From Bradyrhizobium sp. BTAi1 (lineage in GTDB: Bacteria > Pseudomonadota > Alphaproteobacteria > Rhizobiales > Xanthobacteraceae): 64,000 nt of DNA. Below are positions 16,894-25,699 of the stretch, in pieces; the first letter of the stretch is position 1; each line of letters begins with the position of its first letter. A program made the position numbers and the translations under genes. The stretch covers positions 5,723,501-5,787,500 of the forward strand of contig NC_009485.1 in assembly GCF_000015165.1 (NCBI RefSeq). The letters are read 5' to 3'. The notes beneath the pieces are model-generated. The model saw only the letters and a program-made list of their open reading frames with translations, ran no database searches and was not told the origin of the DNA.

Positions 16894-17262
16894 TCAACTG
16901 CTCTGGGTGGCGTAGGCGGTGTCGAGATAGGTCTGGCCGGAGGCCGCGTCCGTCACCACGTTCTTGATCTGGGCCTTGCCTTTGGCCGTCAAGGTAAACT
17001 TGGTATCGCCGACCCTGAACGCGTTGTCCTTGATCAGAACTTCCTGATATTTGCTCACGCCCTCGCTCTGATAGCGAACCTTGGCGCGGAAGCCGTCGAC
17101 ATTGGAGACCGACACCGTGAACGACTTGCCGTTGGCGTATTTGCCGCTCCAGCTGCCTTGATACAGGCTCGGATCGACCGCGACATATCTGCCGCTGCCA
17201 TGCGCGGTATTGAGCACGCTGGATTTGTAGGATGCGGACAGGATGCCGGTGATATCAGCCAT
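16894..17262 (-). CDS. Unknown 122-residue protein in the flagellar cluster
   Basis: I do not recognise this family. The 122 residues begin MADITGILSASYKSSVLN and contain alternating hydrophobic/polar strands (YQGSWSGKYANGKSFTVSVS, FRAKVRYQSEGVSKYQEV, FRVGDTKFTLT), suggesting a small beta-rich domain. There are no signal peptide, membrane helix or Cys. A strong ribosome site (AGGAGAGG) precedes the ATG and a terminator follows. It lies immediately downstream of flaF on the same strand (33-base gap), so it may belong to the flagellin regulon. Function unknown. Confidence 0.7.
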   Translation of the reverse strand: MADITGILSASYKSSVLNTAHGSGRYVAVDPSLYQGSWSGKYANGKSFTVSVSNVDGFRAKVRYQSEGVSKYQEVLIKDNAFRVGDTKFTLTAKGKAQIKNVVTDAASGQTYLDTAYATQSS

Positions 17263-17295
17263 GGCTATGCCTCTCCTCTGCCCGCTCCCGATCGA

Positions 17296-17661
17296 TCAGC
17301 TGCGTCCGGACAGGCCCGCGGCGATATGGCAGTTGATGTCGATCAGCGATTTCAGCTTCGCCGGATCGGGATCCATCTGCATTTCGATCGTCTGCTTCAT
17401 GACGAACACGCCGATATTGGCGATGTTCTGACGAATCTCGATCGAATTCGGATTATCGTTCATCTCCACTGCGCTCATGAAGATCGTCCAGAGACGACGA
17501 TTGAACAGCAGTGCCTTGTACATGTTGCGGTCAGGACCATTCCAATTGGCCTGCACGTCCTGCAGCTGCCGCGCCGCCTTCAACAATGCCTGAGCTTCGA
17601 TCTCCCGTGGTGATGCCGTCGTCTGCGACGTGCGTGCATAGGCTTGAGCGGCATATGACAT
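17296..17661 (-). CDS. flaF: Flagellin synthesis regulator FlaF
   Basis: A 121-residue FlaF, which in Caulobacter and Brucella promotes flagellin secretion or translation and works opposite FlbT. Start is ATG 17659-17661 (MSYAAQAYARTSQ), with GGAG six bases ahead; a TTG one codon upstream is less likely. Family motifs: PREIEAQALLKAARQL, NRRLWTIFMSAVEM and NIANIGVFVMKQTIE. It lies downstream of flagellin 1 on the same strand but after a terminator, so it has its own promoter region. Confidence 0.93.
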   Translation of the reverse strand: MSYAAQAYARTSQTTASPREIEAQALLKAARQLQDVQANWNGPDRNMYKALLFNRRLWTIFMSAVEMNDNPNSIEIRQNIANIGVFVMKQTIEMQMDPDPAKLKSLIDINCHIAAGLSGRS

Positions 17662-17724
17662 CAAATACTCCGGACTGACGCGGGGACACGACCAAACTGC
17701 TCAGGTTTTGTACGTTGGCTGCCT

Positions 17725-17739
17725 TTAAAATATGGTTAG
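17725..17739. promoter_or_regulatory. CtrA-like box upstream of flaF
   Basis: TTAA (17725-17728), seven bases, TTAG (17736-17739); one mismatch from TTAA-N7-TTAA. It lies 64-78 bases ahead of the flaF start. The core AATATGG resembles the AACATGG spacer of the perfect box ahead of flagellin 1. Confidence 0.45.
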
Positions 17740-17965
17740 CAGCTGTTAGCGCATTTCACATCCAACCGTTGCAGGACACCGCGGAATCGCCGGCCCTGCT
17801 GGACGTCTTAATTTGTTGCGAACGCCGTGAGACAAAATCTCACGAACAGGATGCCGTGCAGCGCGGCCTGACCGCCTTCAGCCACACGAATTTCGTCGCA
17901 TATTGCGCCGCTCGCGCGCTCGCGTCTGCGCCGCGCCAGCCGCATCAGCGTCACAGACAAAGCAA

Positions 17966-17990
17966 AAGCGGCGGGCCATGCCCGCCGCTT
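17966..17990 (-). terminator. Terminator of flagellin 1
   Basis: Perfect 11-bp stem (AAGCGGCGGGC at 17966-17976 and its complement at 17980-17990) with a three-base loop, followed on the minus strand by CTTTTGCTTTG. It lies 21 bases past the flagellin 1 stop. Flagellins 2 and 3 end with near-identical AAGCGGCGGG stems. Confidence 0.8.
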
Positions 17991-18011
17991 CGAAGAAGGA
18001 GATCGAGACGA

Positions 18012-19583
18012 TCAGCGCAGCAGCTGCAGCACGCTTGCCTGCGACTGATTGGCCAGCGCCAGCGCGGACACCGCGATCGATTGGCGGGTCGACAGCGCCT
18101 GGCTGTTGGCCGCTTCCTCGTTGGTGTCGGCCAAGGTCAGATTCGACGAGCCAGTCTGCAGCACGTTGATCAGGTTCTTGTTGAAGTCCTGACGGATCTG
18201 CACGATCGAGAGGTTCGAACCGAGCGACGACGCTTCCGAGCGGATCGCGGTCGAAGCGCTGTTCAAGGTACTCAGGACCTTGTTGGCCGAATTGCTGTCG
18301 AGGAAGTCGGTGCCGACCACCAGCGCCGACAGGCCGAGGCCGGTGCTGTTGAACGTCACGCCGGTGATGTTCAGTGTCGAGCGGCCGGTCTCGTTGAAGA
18401 CCAGTTTCAACGTATCGCCGTTGAGCAGGTTGATGCCGTTGAACGAAGCGTCCTGCGCGGTCGTATTGATCTGCGCGAGCACGTTGTTGTACTGCGCGAT
18501 CAAGCCGGCTCGCGTGGTCTGCGAGTTGGTGTCGGCCACCGGGGTCGATGCAGTCACGCCGTTGAAGGCCATGCTGGAAGCGGTCGACGAACCGGCGACC
18601 GCGCCGATCGTCGACGAGGCCGCCTCGTTGGTCGTCAGGATCGTGAGCTGACCGGTTGTGCTCAGGCTGGCCTGCAGATTGTTCGAGGCAAGCGCGGTGT
18701 TGAGCTGCGCCAGGGTCGATATCTGCGACGCACCGGTGCCGAAGGTGATGTTCGTCGCGACACCGCCTCCTGTCGAGGCTATTGTCAGTGTCTGTCCTGA
18801 CAATGCCGGTGCATTGCGTGTCGTCGTTGCGGCCGTCAATCCGAGCTTGGCCAAGGCCGTGCCCGAGACCGTCAGATCCTGCGCCGTGCCTGTCGCCAGC
18901 GCGATCTTGCCGCCGGTGACGCTGGAGGGGGTGGCCGTCGCGCCGGTCACCGAGTCGATGGCGGCGAGAAGGTTGCTGACGGTGTCGCCGACGCCGATAT
19001 TGGTGCCGGCCGACACGGACCCGGCGACGAAGGTGAACACCACGCCGTTGACCACGAGGGTGTCGCCGGTCGTGATGCTGGAGGCCAGGTCGTTCGAGGT
19101 CGAGCTCGGGGTACCGGACAGTCGCGTCGAACCGGTGATCGCGACGGCGGAGCTCAGATTGTCATTGTTGACCGTGCTGCCGGTCACGAAATTGTTCGAC
19201 GAGCTGCCGAGCAGGTTGTTCGCCGTCGCCCCGGGGATGACAGCTGACGTGATGCTCGACTTTGTGGTGTAGCCCGTGGGGGCCTGGAGGACCTGGCTCG
19301 CGATCGACTTGGCGCTGTCGACCAGCTTCTGGAGCGAGGTCAGGCCGGTATTCGCGGCTTGCAGAACCTGCACACCGTTGCCGATGCTATCGAGCAGGTT
19401 CGCGATGTCGCTCGCACGATTGTTGAGTGATTGCGCAGTGAAAAATTCGGTGGGATTGTCGAGCGCAGTGTTGACCTTGTTGCCGGTGGCCAGGTTGTTT
19501 TGTGTCGTGGCCAGCAGCGATGCCGTATTTTGCAAGGCCAGCAGGTTTTGGCGAACCGAAGCCGAAAGAACAATACCGGACAT
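18012..19583 (-). CDS. fliC: Flagellin 1
   Basis: A filament subunit of 523 residues. The N-terminal D0/D1 helices (SVRQNLLALQNTASLLATTQNNLATG) and C-terminal helices (NLTLADTNEEAANSQALSTR, ending QSQASVLQLLR) are conserved. A large Ser/Thr/Ala-rich variable region lies between them. Residues about 131-250 form a GDTLVVNG/VGDTVSNLL module also present in FlgL and FlgE. It is the most divergent of the three flagellins here. There is a GGAAGG ten bases ahead of the start and a perfect CtrA-like box about 55 bases upstream. There is no Cys, as is usual for flagellins. Confidence 0.95.
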   Translation of the reverse strand: MSGIVLSASVRQNLLALQNTASLLATTQNNLATGNKVNTALDNPTEFFTAQSLNNRASDIANLLDSIGNGVQVLQAANTGLTSLQKLVDSAKSIASQVLQAPTGYTTKSSITSAVIPGATANNLLGSSSNNFVTGSTVNNDNLSSAVAITGSTRLSGTPSSTSNDLASSITTGDTLVVNGVVFTFVAGSVSAGTNIGVGDTVSNLLAAIDSVTGATATPSSVTGGKIALATGTAQDLTVSGTALAKLGLTAATTTRNAPALSGQTLTIASTGGGVATNITFGTGASQISTLAQLNTALASNNLQASLSTTGQLTILTTNEAASSTIGAVAGSSTASSMAFNGVTASTPVADTNSQTTRAGLIAQYNNVLAQINTTAQDASFNGINLLNGDTLKLVFNETGRSTLNITGVTFNSTGLGLSALVVGTDFLDSNSANKVLSTLNSASTAIRSEASSLGSNLSIVQIRQDFNKNLINVLQTGSSNLTLADTNEEAANSQALSTRQSIAVSALALANQSQASVLQLLR

Positions 19584-19634
19584 GTGTGTGAAACCTTCCT
19601 AGTTATTCACCAGGAGGTTCTAATCCACCCACTT

Positions 19635-19649
19635 TTAAAACATGGTTAA
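19635..19649. promoter_or_regulatory. CtrA-like box upstream of flagellin 1
   Basis: Perfect TTAA-N7-TTAA (19635-19638 and 19646-19649) lying 52-66 bases upstream of the flagellin 1 start. On the minus strand it contains TTAACCATG, the asymmetric CtrA core. Confidence 0.6.
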
Positions 19650-19760
19650 TGGCGCTTTAAATTTGTTGCTTAATGAATGGTTACCATTCTCCCTGCTGCC
19701 CGCGCTTCGTCGTCGAACCAGTATTGATACGGGCCAGCGCCCCGGATCAGGCGCAAAAAA

Positions 19761-19782
19761 GCGGCGGGGTCTCCCCCGCCGC
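19761..19782 (-). terminator. Terminator of flagellin 2
   Basis: Nine-base-pair GC stem (19761-19769 with 19774-19782) followed on the minus strand by six T. Located 30 bases after the flagellin 2 stop. Confidence 0.85.
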
Positions 19783-19811
19783 CTTTGATTTTTCGATGAT
19801 GCGGCCGTGCC

Positions 19812-21356
19812 TCAGCGCAGCAGCTGCAGCACGCTCGCCTGCGACTGGTTGGCGAGCGACAGCGCGGACACCGCGATCGACTGGCGGGTCGACAGCGCCT
19901 GGCTATTGGCCGCTTCCTCGTTGGTGTCGGCCAGAGTCAGGTTCGACGAGCCGGTCTGCAGCACGTTGATCAGGTTCTTGTTGAAGTCCTGACGGATCTG
20001 CACGACCGACAGGTTCGAACCCAGGGTCGACGCCTCCGACCGCAGCGTGGAGCTGGCCGTGTTGAGCACGTTCAGCACCTTGTTCGCCGAGTTGTTGTCG
20101 AGGAAGTCGGTGCCCGCAGTCAGGTTCGACAGGCCGAGACCTGCGATGTTGAAGGTCACACCGGTGATCGACAACGAGGACTTGCCGGTCTCGTTGAAGG
20201 TGAGCTTCAGCGTGTCGCCGTTGAGCAGGTTGACGCCGTTGAACGAGGCGTCGGCTGCGGTGGTGTTGATCTGCTGCAGCACGTTGTTGTACTGCGCGAC
20301 CAGGCTCGACCGCTGCGACTGTGCAGTCGCATCGGCCACCGGAGCCGCCGCCGTAAGACCGTTGAAGGACTGGCTGGACGCCGCCGCCGTACCACCGATC
20401 GCACCGATCGTCGCCGAGGCCGCATCATTGGTCGTGGTGATCGAGATCTTGCCGGACGACGTGTCGAACGAGGCCTGCAGGTTGTTGGCCGCAAGCTTCG
20501 TGTTGAGGTCGTTCAGCGAGTTGACCTGTCCCGTTCCCAATCCGAACGTGATGCTGGTCGCCGTGCCACCTCCTGTGGCGGCGATTGTCAGCGTCTGCCC
20601 GGACAGCGAATTGCCGACCGCACTGAGACCGAGCTTGGCCAGCGACGTACCGGACAATGTCAGGCCTGCCGCCGGCGGCGTCAGCGTGATCGCGCCCGCC
20701 GTGATCGACGAGGTCACGCCGGTCGCGCTCTGGATGGTCGACAGCAGGTTCGTAACGGTGTCACCGACGCCGATATTGGTGCCGGACGAGGACGTGCCGG
20801 CGATAAAGGTGAAGGTGGTGCCGTTCACAACCAGCGTGTCGCCGGTGGTGATGCTGGAGGCCAAGTCGTTCGACGAGGTGCCCGGCGTACCCGACAGCTT
20901 GGTCGTGCCGGTGATCGCCACCGCGCTCGAAGTGTTGTCGTTCAGCACGACGGAACCGGTGACGGCGGTGGTGCTGGCGCCAATCAGGCTCGAGGCGGTC
21001 GCACCGGCCAGCGCTGCCGAGGTCACGTTCGACTTGGTGGAGTAGCCGACCGAGCTCTGCAGCACCTGGTTGGCAATCGACTTGGCGCTGTCGACGAGCT
21101 TCTGCAGCGAGGTGATGCCGGTGTTGGCGGCCTGCAGAACCTGCACGCCGTTGCCGATGCCATCGAGCAGATTGGAGATGTCGGAAGCGCGGTTATCGAG
21201 GCCCTGGGCGGTGAAGAAGTTGGTCGGATTATCGAGTGCCGAGTTGACCTTCTTGCCCGTGGCGAGGTTGTTCTGGGTGGTGGCGAGGAGCTGAGCCGTC
21301 GACTGGAGCGAGAGCAGATTCTGGCGCACCGACGCCGAGAGAACAATACCTGACAT
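19812..21356 (-). CDS. fliC: Flagellin 2
   Basis: A filament subunit of 514 residues, starting MSGIVLSASVRQNLL at the ATG 21354-21356. An ATG two codons upstream (MKMSG) is possible, but AGAAGG is eight bases from the chosen start and flagellin 1 starts at the same residue. It has conserved N- and C-terminal helices, a variable middle with the shared GDTLVVNGTTFTF / VGDTVTNLL module, and it is nearly identical to flagellin 3 over its whole length. Its 5' leader is also nearly the same as that of flagellin 3. It diverges from flbT. Confidence 0.95.
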   Translation of the reverse strand: MSGIVLSASVRQNLLSLQSTAQLLATTQNNLATGKKVNSALDNPTNFFTAQGLDNRASDISNLLDGIGNGVQVLQAANTGITSLQKLVDSAKSIANQVLQSSVGYSTKSNVTSAALAGATASSLIGASTTAVTGSVVLNDNTSSAVAITGTTKLSGTPGTSSNDLASSITTGDTLVVNGTTFTFIAGTSSSGTNIGVGDTVTNLLSTIQSATGVTSSITAGAITLTPPAAGLTLSGTSLAKLGLSAVGNSLSGQTLTIAATGGGTATSITFGLGTGQVNSLNDLNTKLAANNLQASFDTSSGKISITTTNDAASATIGAIGGTAAASSQSFNGLTAAAPVADATAQSQRSSLVAQYNNVLQQINTTAADASFNGVNLLNGDTLKLTFNETGKSSLSITGVTFNIAGLGLSNLTAGTDFLDNNSANKVLNVLNTASSTLRSEASTLGSNLSVVQIRQDFNKNLINVLQTGSSNLTLADTNEEAANSQALSTRQSIAVSALSLANQSQASVLQLLR

Positions 21357-21464
21357 TTTCATACCCTTCTGGTGTGAAACAAACTGCCCGATCCCTTCAG
21401 GATCAAGGCGACGCCCGCGATCGTCTGCGCGACCGGGCGACGTCCGTTAAGGTAAACAGGGGTA

Positions 21465-21473
21465 GCTAACAAA
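21465..21473 (-). promoter_or_regulatory. Upstream box shared by flagellins 2 and 3
   Basis: TTTGTTAGC on the minus strand about 110 bases upstream of flagellin 2, also found at the same distance ahead of flagellin 3 (23974-23982). Surrounding bases differ more, so the box may be a promoter element or activator site. Its identity is unknown. Confidence 0.35.
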
Positions 21474-21590
21474 AGGTGAAACCCTGCCCTCGCGCAGACC
21501 GTTCCGGGTGCGGGTGCGAAGCCCCGCCAAGTCGGCCGCACGCAACCAATCGTCTCAAAAATCAGCGATTTTTCGCGGCAAATGCTGATG

Positions 21591-21605
21591 TTTACCGATC
21601 ATTAA
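21591..21605. promoter_or_regulatory. Partial CtrA-like site upstream of flbT
   Basis: TTTA (21591-21594), seven bases, TTAACC (21602-21607); one mismatch from TTAA-N7-TTAA and containing TTAACCAT. It lies about 140 bases upstream of flbT in the 387-base region shared with flagellin 2. No other gene is seen in that region. Confidence 0.35.
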
Positions 21606-21743
21606 CCATGTTCGGAAAGGATTGCTGCGCGCCGACTGATCGCGCCGCAGGCTCTTCGCACATTCTGCACCGGCCGCCGCATGGCCGCCGGCCTCGAGGA
21701 AGCAGGTTCGGCGCCGCACCGATCGCGGCAACGGAGAACGAGA

Positions 21744-22187
21744 ATGGCCTTGAAAGTCGAACTGAAGCCGCATGAACGCATCATCATCGGCTCCTGCGTG
21801 ATCACCAACACCGACCAGCGCGCGCGGCTCCTGATCGATGGCGACAACATTCCGATCCTGCGCGAGAAGGATATTCTGACGCCCGAGACCGCCGATACGC
21901 CGGCCAAGCTCGTCTATCTGGCGGTCCAGCTGATGTACATCTCCCCCGGAACGGACACCAATCACGGCACCTATTTCAATCTGCTGCGCGACATCATCAC
22001 GACGGTGCCGAGCGCGTGGCCGATCATCGAGGCCATCAACGGCCATATCCTCAACGGCGACCTCTATCAGGCGCTGAAGGAGGCCAAGAAGCTCGTCGCC
22101 TACGAGAAGAAGCTGATCGAACAGGCCGAAGCCGAACAGCAGGCCGAAGCCGAGGCGCAGAACAAGCCTGTAAGCTCGGCGGCCTGA
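21744..22187 (+). CDS. flbT: Flagellin post-transcriptional repressor FlbT
   Basis: A 147-residue FlbT, which in Caulobacter binds the flagellin mRNA leader and destabilises it until the hook is finished. The start is the ATG of MALKVELKPHERIIIGS, with GGAGAACGAG ahead of it; the open frame extends 63 bases further up without family similarity. Motifs are VITNTDQRARLLIDGDNIPI, ILREKDILTPETADTP and LVYLAVQLMYI. It is flanked by the two near-identical flagellins, in opposite orientation to them. Ends in a Glu/Gln-rich tail. Confidence 0.95.
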   Translation: MALKVELKPHERIIIGSCVITNTDQRARLLIDGDNIPILREKDILTPETADTPAKLVYLAVQLMYISPGTDTNHGTYFNLLRDIITTVPSAWPIIEAINGHILNGDLYQALKEAKKLVAYEKKLIEQAEAEQQAEAEAQNKPVSSAA

Positions 22188-22264
22188 GCCGCCTCTCTTC
22201 CCAATCGCAAGGGCGCGGCCCCGCGACGGAACCGGCCCTCTCCTCGACGGCGAGCGCATGAAAA

Positions 22265-22290
22265 AAGCGGCGGGGTTTCCCCCGCCGCTT
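22265..22290. terminator. Bidirectional terminator between flbT and flagellin 3
   Basis: Perfect 11-bp stem (22265-22275 with 22280-22290). On the minus strand it is followed by a T run from the A6 at 22261-22266, and on the plus strand by TTCGGTTTTCTT, so it can serve both convergent genes. Confidence 0.85.
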
Positions 22291-22319
22291 TCGGTTTTCT
22301 TCGATGATGCGACCGTGCC

Positions 22320-23864
22320 TCAGCGCAGCAGCTGCAGCACGCTTGCCTGCGACTGGTTGGCGAGCGACAGCGCGGACACCGCGATCGACTGGCGGGTCGA
22401 CAGCGCCTGGCTGTTGGCCGCTTCCTCGTTGGTGTCGGCCAAGGTCAGGTTCGACGAGCCGGTCTGCAGCACGTTGATCAGGTTCTTGTTGAAGTCCTGA
22501 CGGATCTGCACCACCGACAGGTTCGAACCCAAGGTCGACGCCTCGTTGCGCAGCGTGGAGCTCGCCGTGTTGAGCACGCCGATCACCTTGTTCGCCGAGT
22601 TGTTGTCGAGGAAGTCGGTGCCTGCGGTCAGGGTCGACAGACCCAGGCCGCCGGTGTTGAAGGTCACGCCGGTGATCGACAGCGTGGACTTGCCGTTCTC
22701 GTTGAAGGTGAGCTTCAGCGTGTCGCCGTTGAGCAGGTTGACACCGTTGAACGAGGCATCAGCTGCGGTCGTGTTGATCTGCGCCAGCACGTTGTTGTAC
22801 TGCGCGACCAGGCTCGACCGCTGCGACTGCGCGGTCGCATCAGCCACCGGAGCCGCCGCCGTCAGACCGTTGAAGGACTGGCTGGACGCCGCCGCCGTAC
22901 CACCGATCGCACCGATCGTCGCCGAGGCCGCATCGTTCGTGGTCGAGATCGTGATCTTGCTGGTGGCCGTGTCGAACGATGCCTGCAGGTTGTTGGCCGC
23001 AAGCTTCGCATTGAGGTCGTTCAACGAGTTGACCTGCCCTGTTCCCAGACCGAACGTGACACTGGTCGCCGTGCCACCTCCTGTGGCGGCGATTGTCAGC
23101 GTCTGCCCGGACAGCGAATTGCCGACCGCGCTGAGACCGAGCTTGGCCAGCGACGTACCGGACAATGTCAGCCCTGCCGCCGGCGGCGTCAGCGTGATCG
23201 CGCCAGCCGTGATCGACGAGGTGACGCCGGTCGCGCTCTGGATGGTCGACAGCAGGTTCGTAACGCTGTCACCGACGCCGATATTGGTGCCGGACGAGGA
23301 CGTGCCGGCGATAAAGGTGAAGGTGGTGCCGTTCACGACCAGCGTGTCGCCGGTGGTGATGCTGGAGGCCAGGTCGTTCGACGAGGTGCTCGGCGTACCC
23401 GACAGCTTGGTCGAGCCGGTGATCGCCACCGCGGTCGAGGTGTTGTCGTTCAGCACGACGGAGCCGGTGACGGCGGTCGAGCTGGCGCCAATCAGGCTGG
23501 TGGTGGTCGCGCCGGTCAGCGCAGCTGAGGTCACGTTCGACTTCGTGGAATAGCCGACCGCGCTCTGCAGCACCTGGTTGGCGATCGACTTGGCGCTGTC
23601 GACGAGCTTCTGCAGCGAGGTGATGCCGGTGTTGGCAGACTGCAGAACCTGCACGCCATTGCCGATGCCATCGAGCAGATTGGAGATGTCGGAAGCGCGG
23701 TTGTCGAGGCCCTGGGCGGTAAAGAAGTTGGTCGGATTGTCGAGTGCCGAGTTGACCTTCTTGCCCGTGGAGAGATTGTTCTGGGTGGTGGCGAGAAGCT
23801 GCGCCGTCGACTGGAGCGACAGCAGGTTCTGGCGCACCGACGCCGAGAGAACGATACCTGACAT
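22320..23864 (-). CDS. fliC: Flagellin 3
   Basis: A filament subunit of 514 residues starting MSGIVLSASVRQNLL at ATG 23862-23864, chosen as for flagellin 2. A longer in-frame reading would add 39 residues unlike a flagellin. Almost identical to flagellin 2, with scattered substitutions mainly in the variable region (for example ITISTTNDAAS against ISITTTNDAAS). It converges on flbT and ends 30 bases from their shared terminator. It lies downstream of the glycosyltransferase-PLP operon on the same strand, with a 326-base gap. Confidence 0.95.
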   Translation of the reverse strand: MSGIVLSASVRQNLLSLQSTAQLLATTQNNLSTGKKVNSALDNPTNFFTAQGLDNRASDISNLLDGIGNGVQVLQSANTGITSLQKLVDSAKSIANQVLQSAVGYSTKSNVTSAALTGATTTSLIGASSTAVTGSVVLNDNTSTAVAITGSTKLSGTPSTSSNDLASSITTGDTLVVNGTTFTFIAGTSSSGTNIGVGDSVTNLLSTIQSATGVTSSITAGAITLTPPAAGLTLSGTSLAKLGLSAVGNSLSGQTLTIAATGGGTATSVTFGLGTGQVNSLNDLNAKLAANNLQASFDTATSKITISTTNDAASATIGAIGGTAAASSQSFNGLTAAAPVADATAQSQRSSLVAQYNNVLAQINTTAADASFNGVNLLNGDTLKLTFNENGKSTLSITGVTFNTGGLGLSTLTAGTDFLDNNSANKVIGVLNTASSTLRNEASTLGSNLSVVQIRQDFNKNLINVLQTGSSNLTLADTNEEAANSQALSTRQSIAVSALSLANQSQASVLQLLR

Positions 23865-24190
23865 TTTCATACCCTTCTGGTGTGAAGCAAATGACCCGAT
23901 CCCTTCGAGATCGAGCGTCGTTGCGGGCCGAATGTGTCGACCTTGGCGACGGGCGTCACGGTGAACGGCAGTGGCTAACAAACGCTGAAGCGGTTGCAGC
24001 GACTTTCCGTTTCAATTCCACAGACAGGTAGTTAGTGCGGTCAGGCGCATCCGCGCCGGCCACGAAGGCCCGTTGAAAAGGCTCACGGATTTACCAAACA
24101 GGCCGGTTCTTCACGTCCCGTAAACCACCTTTGAAGAGGTTCCGAGCGCTCCCGCACCAAGCGCCTTTCACGGTGCGATGCGCGACGCGA
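23865..24190. other. Flagellin 3 promoter region
   Basis: 326 bases without a convincing gene, between the decarboxylase stop and flagellin 3. It holds the TTTGTTAGC box at 23974-23982 and a leader (about 23865-23905) nearly identical to that of flagellin 2, the expected target of FlbT. No sigma-54 element or terminator was recognised. Confidence 0.5.
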
Positions 24191-25699
24191 TCACAAGGCC
24201 AGCGGCGGCGACTCGATCTGCAACAGCGGCGTGAGGCCGGCGGCGCGCTGCCGTCCGAAGCTCAGCACCGCAGCGACCAGCCTCGCAATGTCGGCGCGCT
24301 GCGTCCGATGATTCACGATCGCCGCACGAATTGCGAGCCGTCCGTCCAGCGTGGTCGTCGACGGTGCGGCAATGCCGGATTCGTGGATGTCGGCGACGAT
24401 CTCTCGATTGATCAAGTCAGCATCGTCGGCGCGGTAGCGGAAGCAGACGATGTTGAGATTGACCGGCGCAAGCAGCTCCAGCTCGGACTCGGCCAGGACG
24501 AGCGCCTCGAGCTCGCGTGCAAGCGCACAGCTGTTCGCGATCATCGTGCCGAGCGCATCGCCCCCGAAGGTCCGCAGCGTGAACCAGGTCTTCAACGCCC
24601 GGAAACCCCGCGACAGATCCGGCCCGAGATCACACGGCCATTCGGCGCCCGCCGCGAGACCGCGCGTTTCGCGCCGCAGATAGGCCGCCGGCGACGCGAA
24701 CGTCTCCCGATGCCGTTCGCCATCACGCACGAGCAGGAATCCGGCGTCGTAGGGCACCTGCCCCCATTTATGAAAATCGAGCGCGATGGAATCCGCCTGC
24801 TCGATCCCGGCAAGCTTCGGTGCGAGCTCGGCCGACAGCATCGCGAGCGCACCGAAGGCGCCGTCGACGTGAAACCACAGGCCCTCGCCGCGGCAGAACT
24901 CGGCCACGGCCGCCAGATCATCGATGGCGCCGATGTCCACCGTGCCCGCCGAAGCGACCACGAGAAACGGATGCAGCCCGGCGTTGCGGTCCTGCGCGAT
25001 CGCGGTCCGGAGCGCCGAAATGTCGATGCGGTGCGCGGCGTCGGTCCGGATGCAACCGAGCGCATCGCTGCCGAGGCCGGCAATGTCCAGCGCCTTGGCG
25101 ATGCATCCATGCGCGGCGGTCGACGTGTAGGCGCGCAGCCTCCTGCCGGGCTCGCCAAGCCCTTGTTGCCGGACCGCGGCACCGAGCGCCGCGCGACGCG
25201 CCACCAGCACGGCCATCAGATTGGCCATCGAGGTCCCGGTCACGAAAAGTCCGCTGGCGCCCTGTGGAAAGCCGAACAGCTGCCGCGTCCAATCGACGAC
25301 CTGCCGCTCGATCTCGATCGGCGCATGGTCGCGGCCGCCCAGATTGGCGTTCAATCCGGCCGCCAGCATCTCGGCAAGCATGCCGACCACTGTGCCGCCG
25401 CCATGCACCCAGCCCATGAAGCCGGGATGGACGTTGCCCGTGGCGTGGGGAACGACGAGCTCGTTGAAGTCGCGATAGACGTCGGCGAGATCGGTCGGAG
25501 CGCGCGGCAACTCGCTGCGAAAGCGCCCCCGTGTCGCCTCGGACATCGGCTGCCAGACCGGGCGGTCGCGGATGCCGGCGACGTAATCGATCATGTCGTC
25601 GAGCATGCGGTGCCCCTGCGCACGCAGCTCGTCCCAGTCCTGCGGGTCCAGCGTCGCCGCCGGCCGCGACAGATGATCGATGCGCGCGGCGGTGCTCAC
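24191..25699 (-). CDS. Group II PLP-dependent amino acid decarboxylase
   Basis: A 502-residue member of the aromatic-amino-acid/glutamate decarboxylase group II family. The start is GTG 25697-25699 (VSTAARIDHLSRPAATLDPQ), overlapping the ATP-grasp stop by four bases. It has NVHPGFMGWVHGGGTVVGML (substrate region), LFVTGTSMANLMA, a His near 197, HVDGAFGA (D279, PLP N1 contact; usual HVDAA) and DFHKWG with the Schiff-base Lys at 311. It should decarboxylate an amino acid or amino-acid-like intermediate; which one cannot be read from the sequence. Last gene of the four-gene operon 24.2-29.4 kb. Confidence 0.88.
   Translation of the reverse strand: MSTAARIDHLSRPAATLDPQDWDELRAQGHRMLDDMIDYVAGIRDRPVWQPMSEATRGRFRSELPRAPTDLADVYRDFNELVVPHATGNVHPGFMGWVHGGGTVVGMLAEMLAAGLNANLGGRDHAPIEIERQVVDWTRQLFGFPQGASGLFVTGTSMANLMAVLVARRAALGAAVRQQGLGEPGRRLRAYTSTAAHGCIAKALDIAGLGSDALGCIRTDAAHRIDISALRTAIAQDRNAGLHPFLVVASAGTVDIGAIDDLAAVAEFCRGEGLWFHVDGAFGALAMLSAELAPKLAGIEQADSIALDFHKWGQVPYDAGFLLVRDGERHRETFASPAAYLRRETRGLAAGAEWPCDLGPDLSRGFRALKTWFTLRTFGGDALGTMIANSCALARELEALVLAESELELLAPVNLNIVCFRYRADDADLINREIVADIHESGIAAPSTTTLDGRLAIRAAIVNHRTQRADIARLVAAVLSFGRQRAAGLTPLLQIESPPLAL

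Noticed and set aside
23865..23981. 39-residue N-terminal extension of flagellin 3
   Set aside because: Flagellins 1 and 2 start at MSGIVLSAS, and the ribosome site lies just before that ATG.
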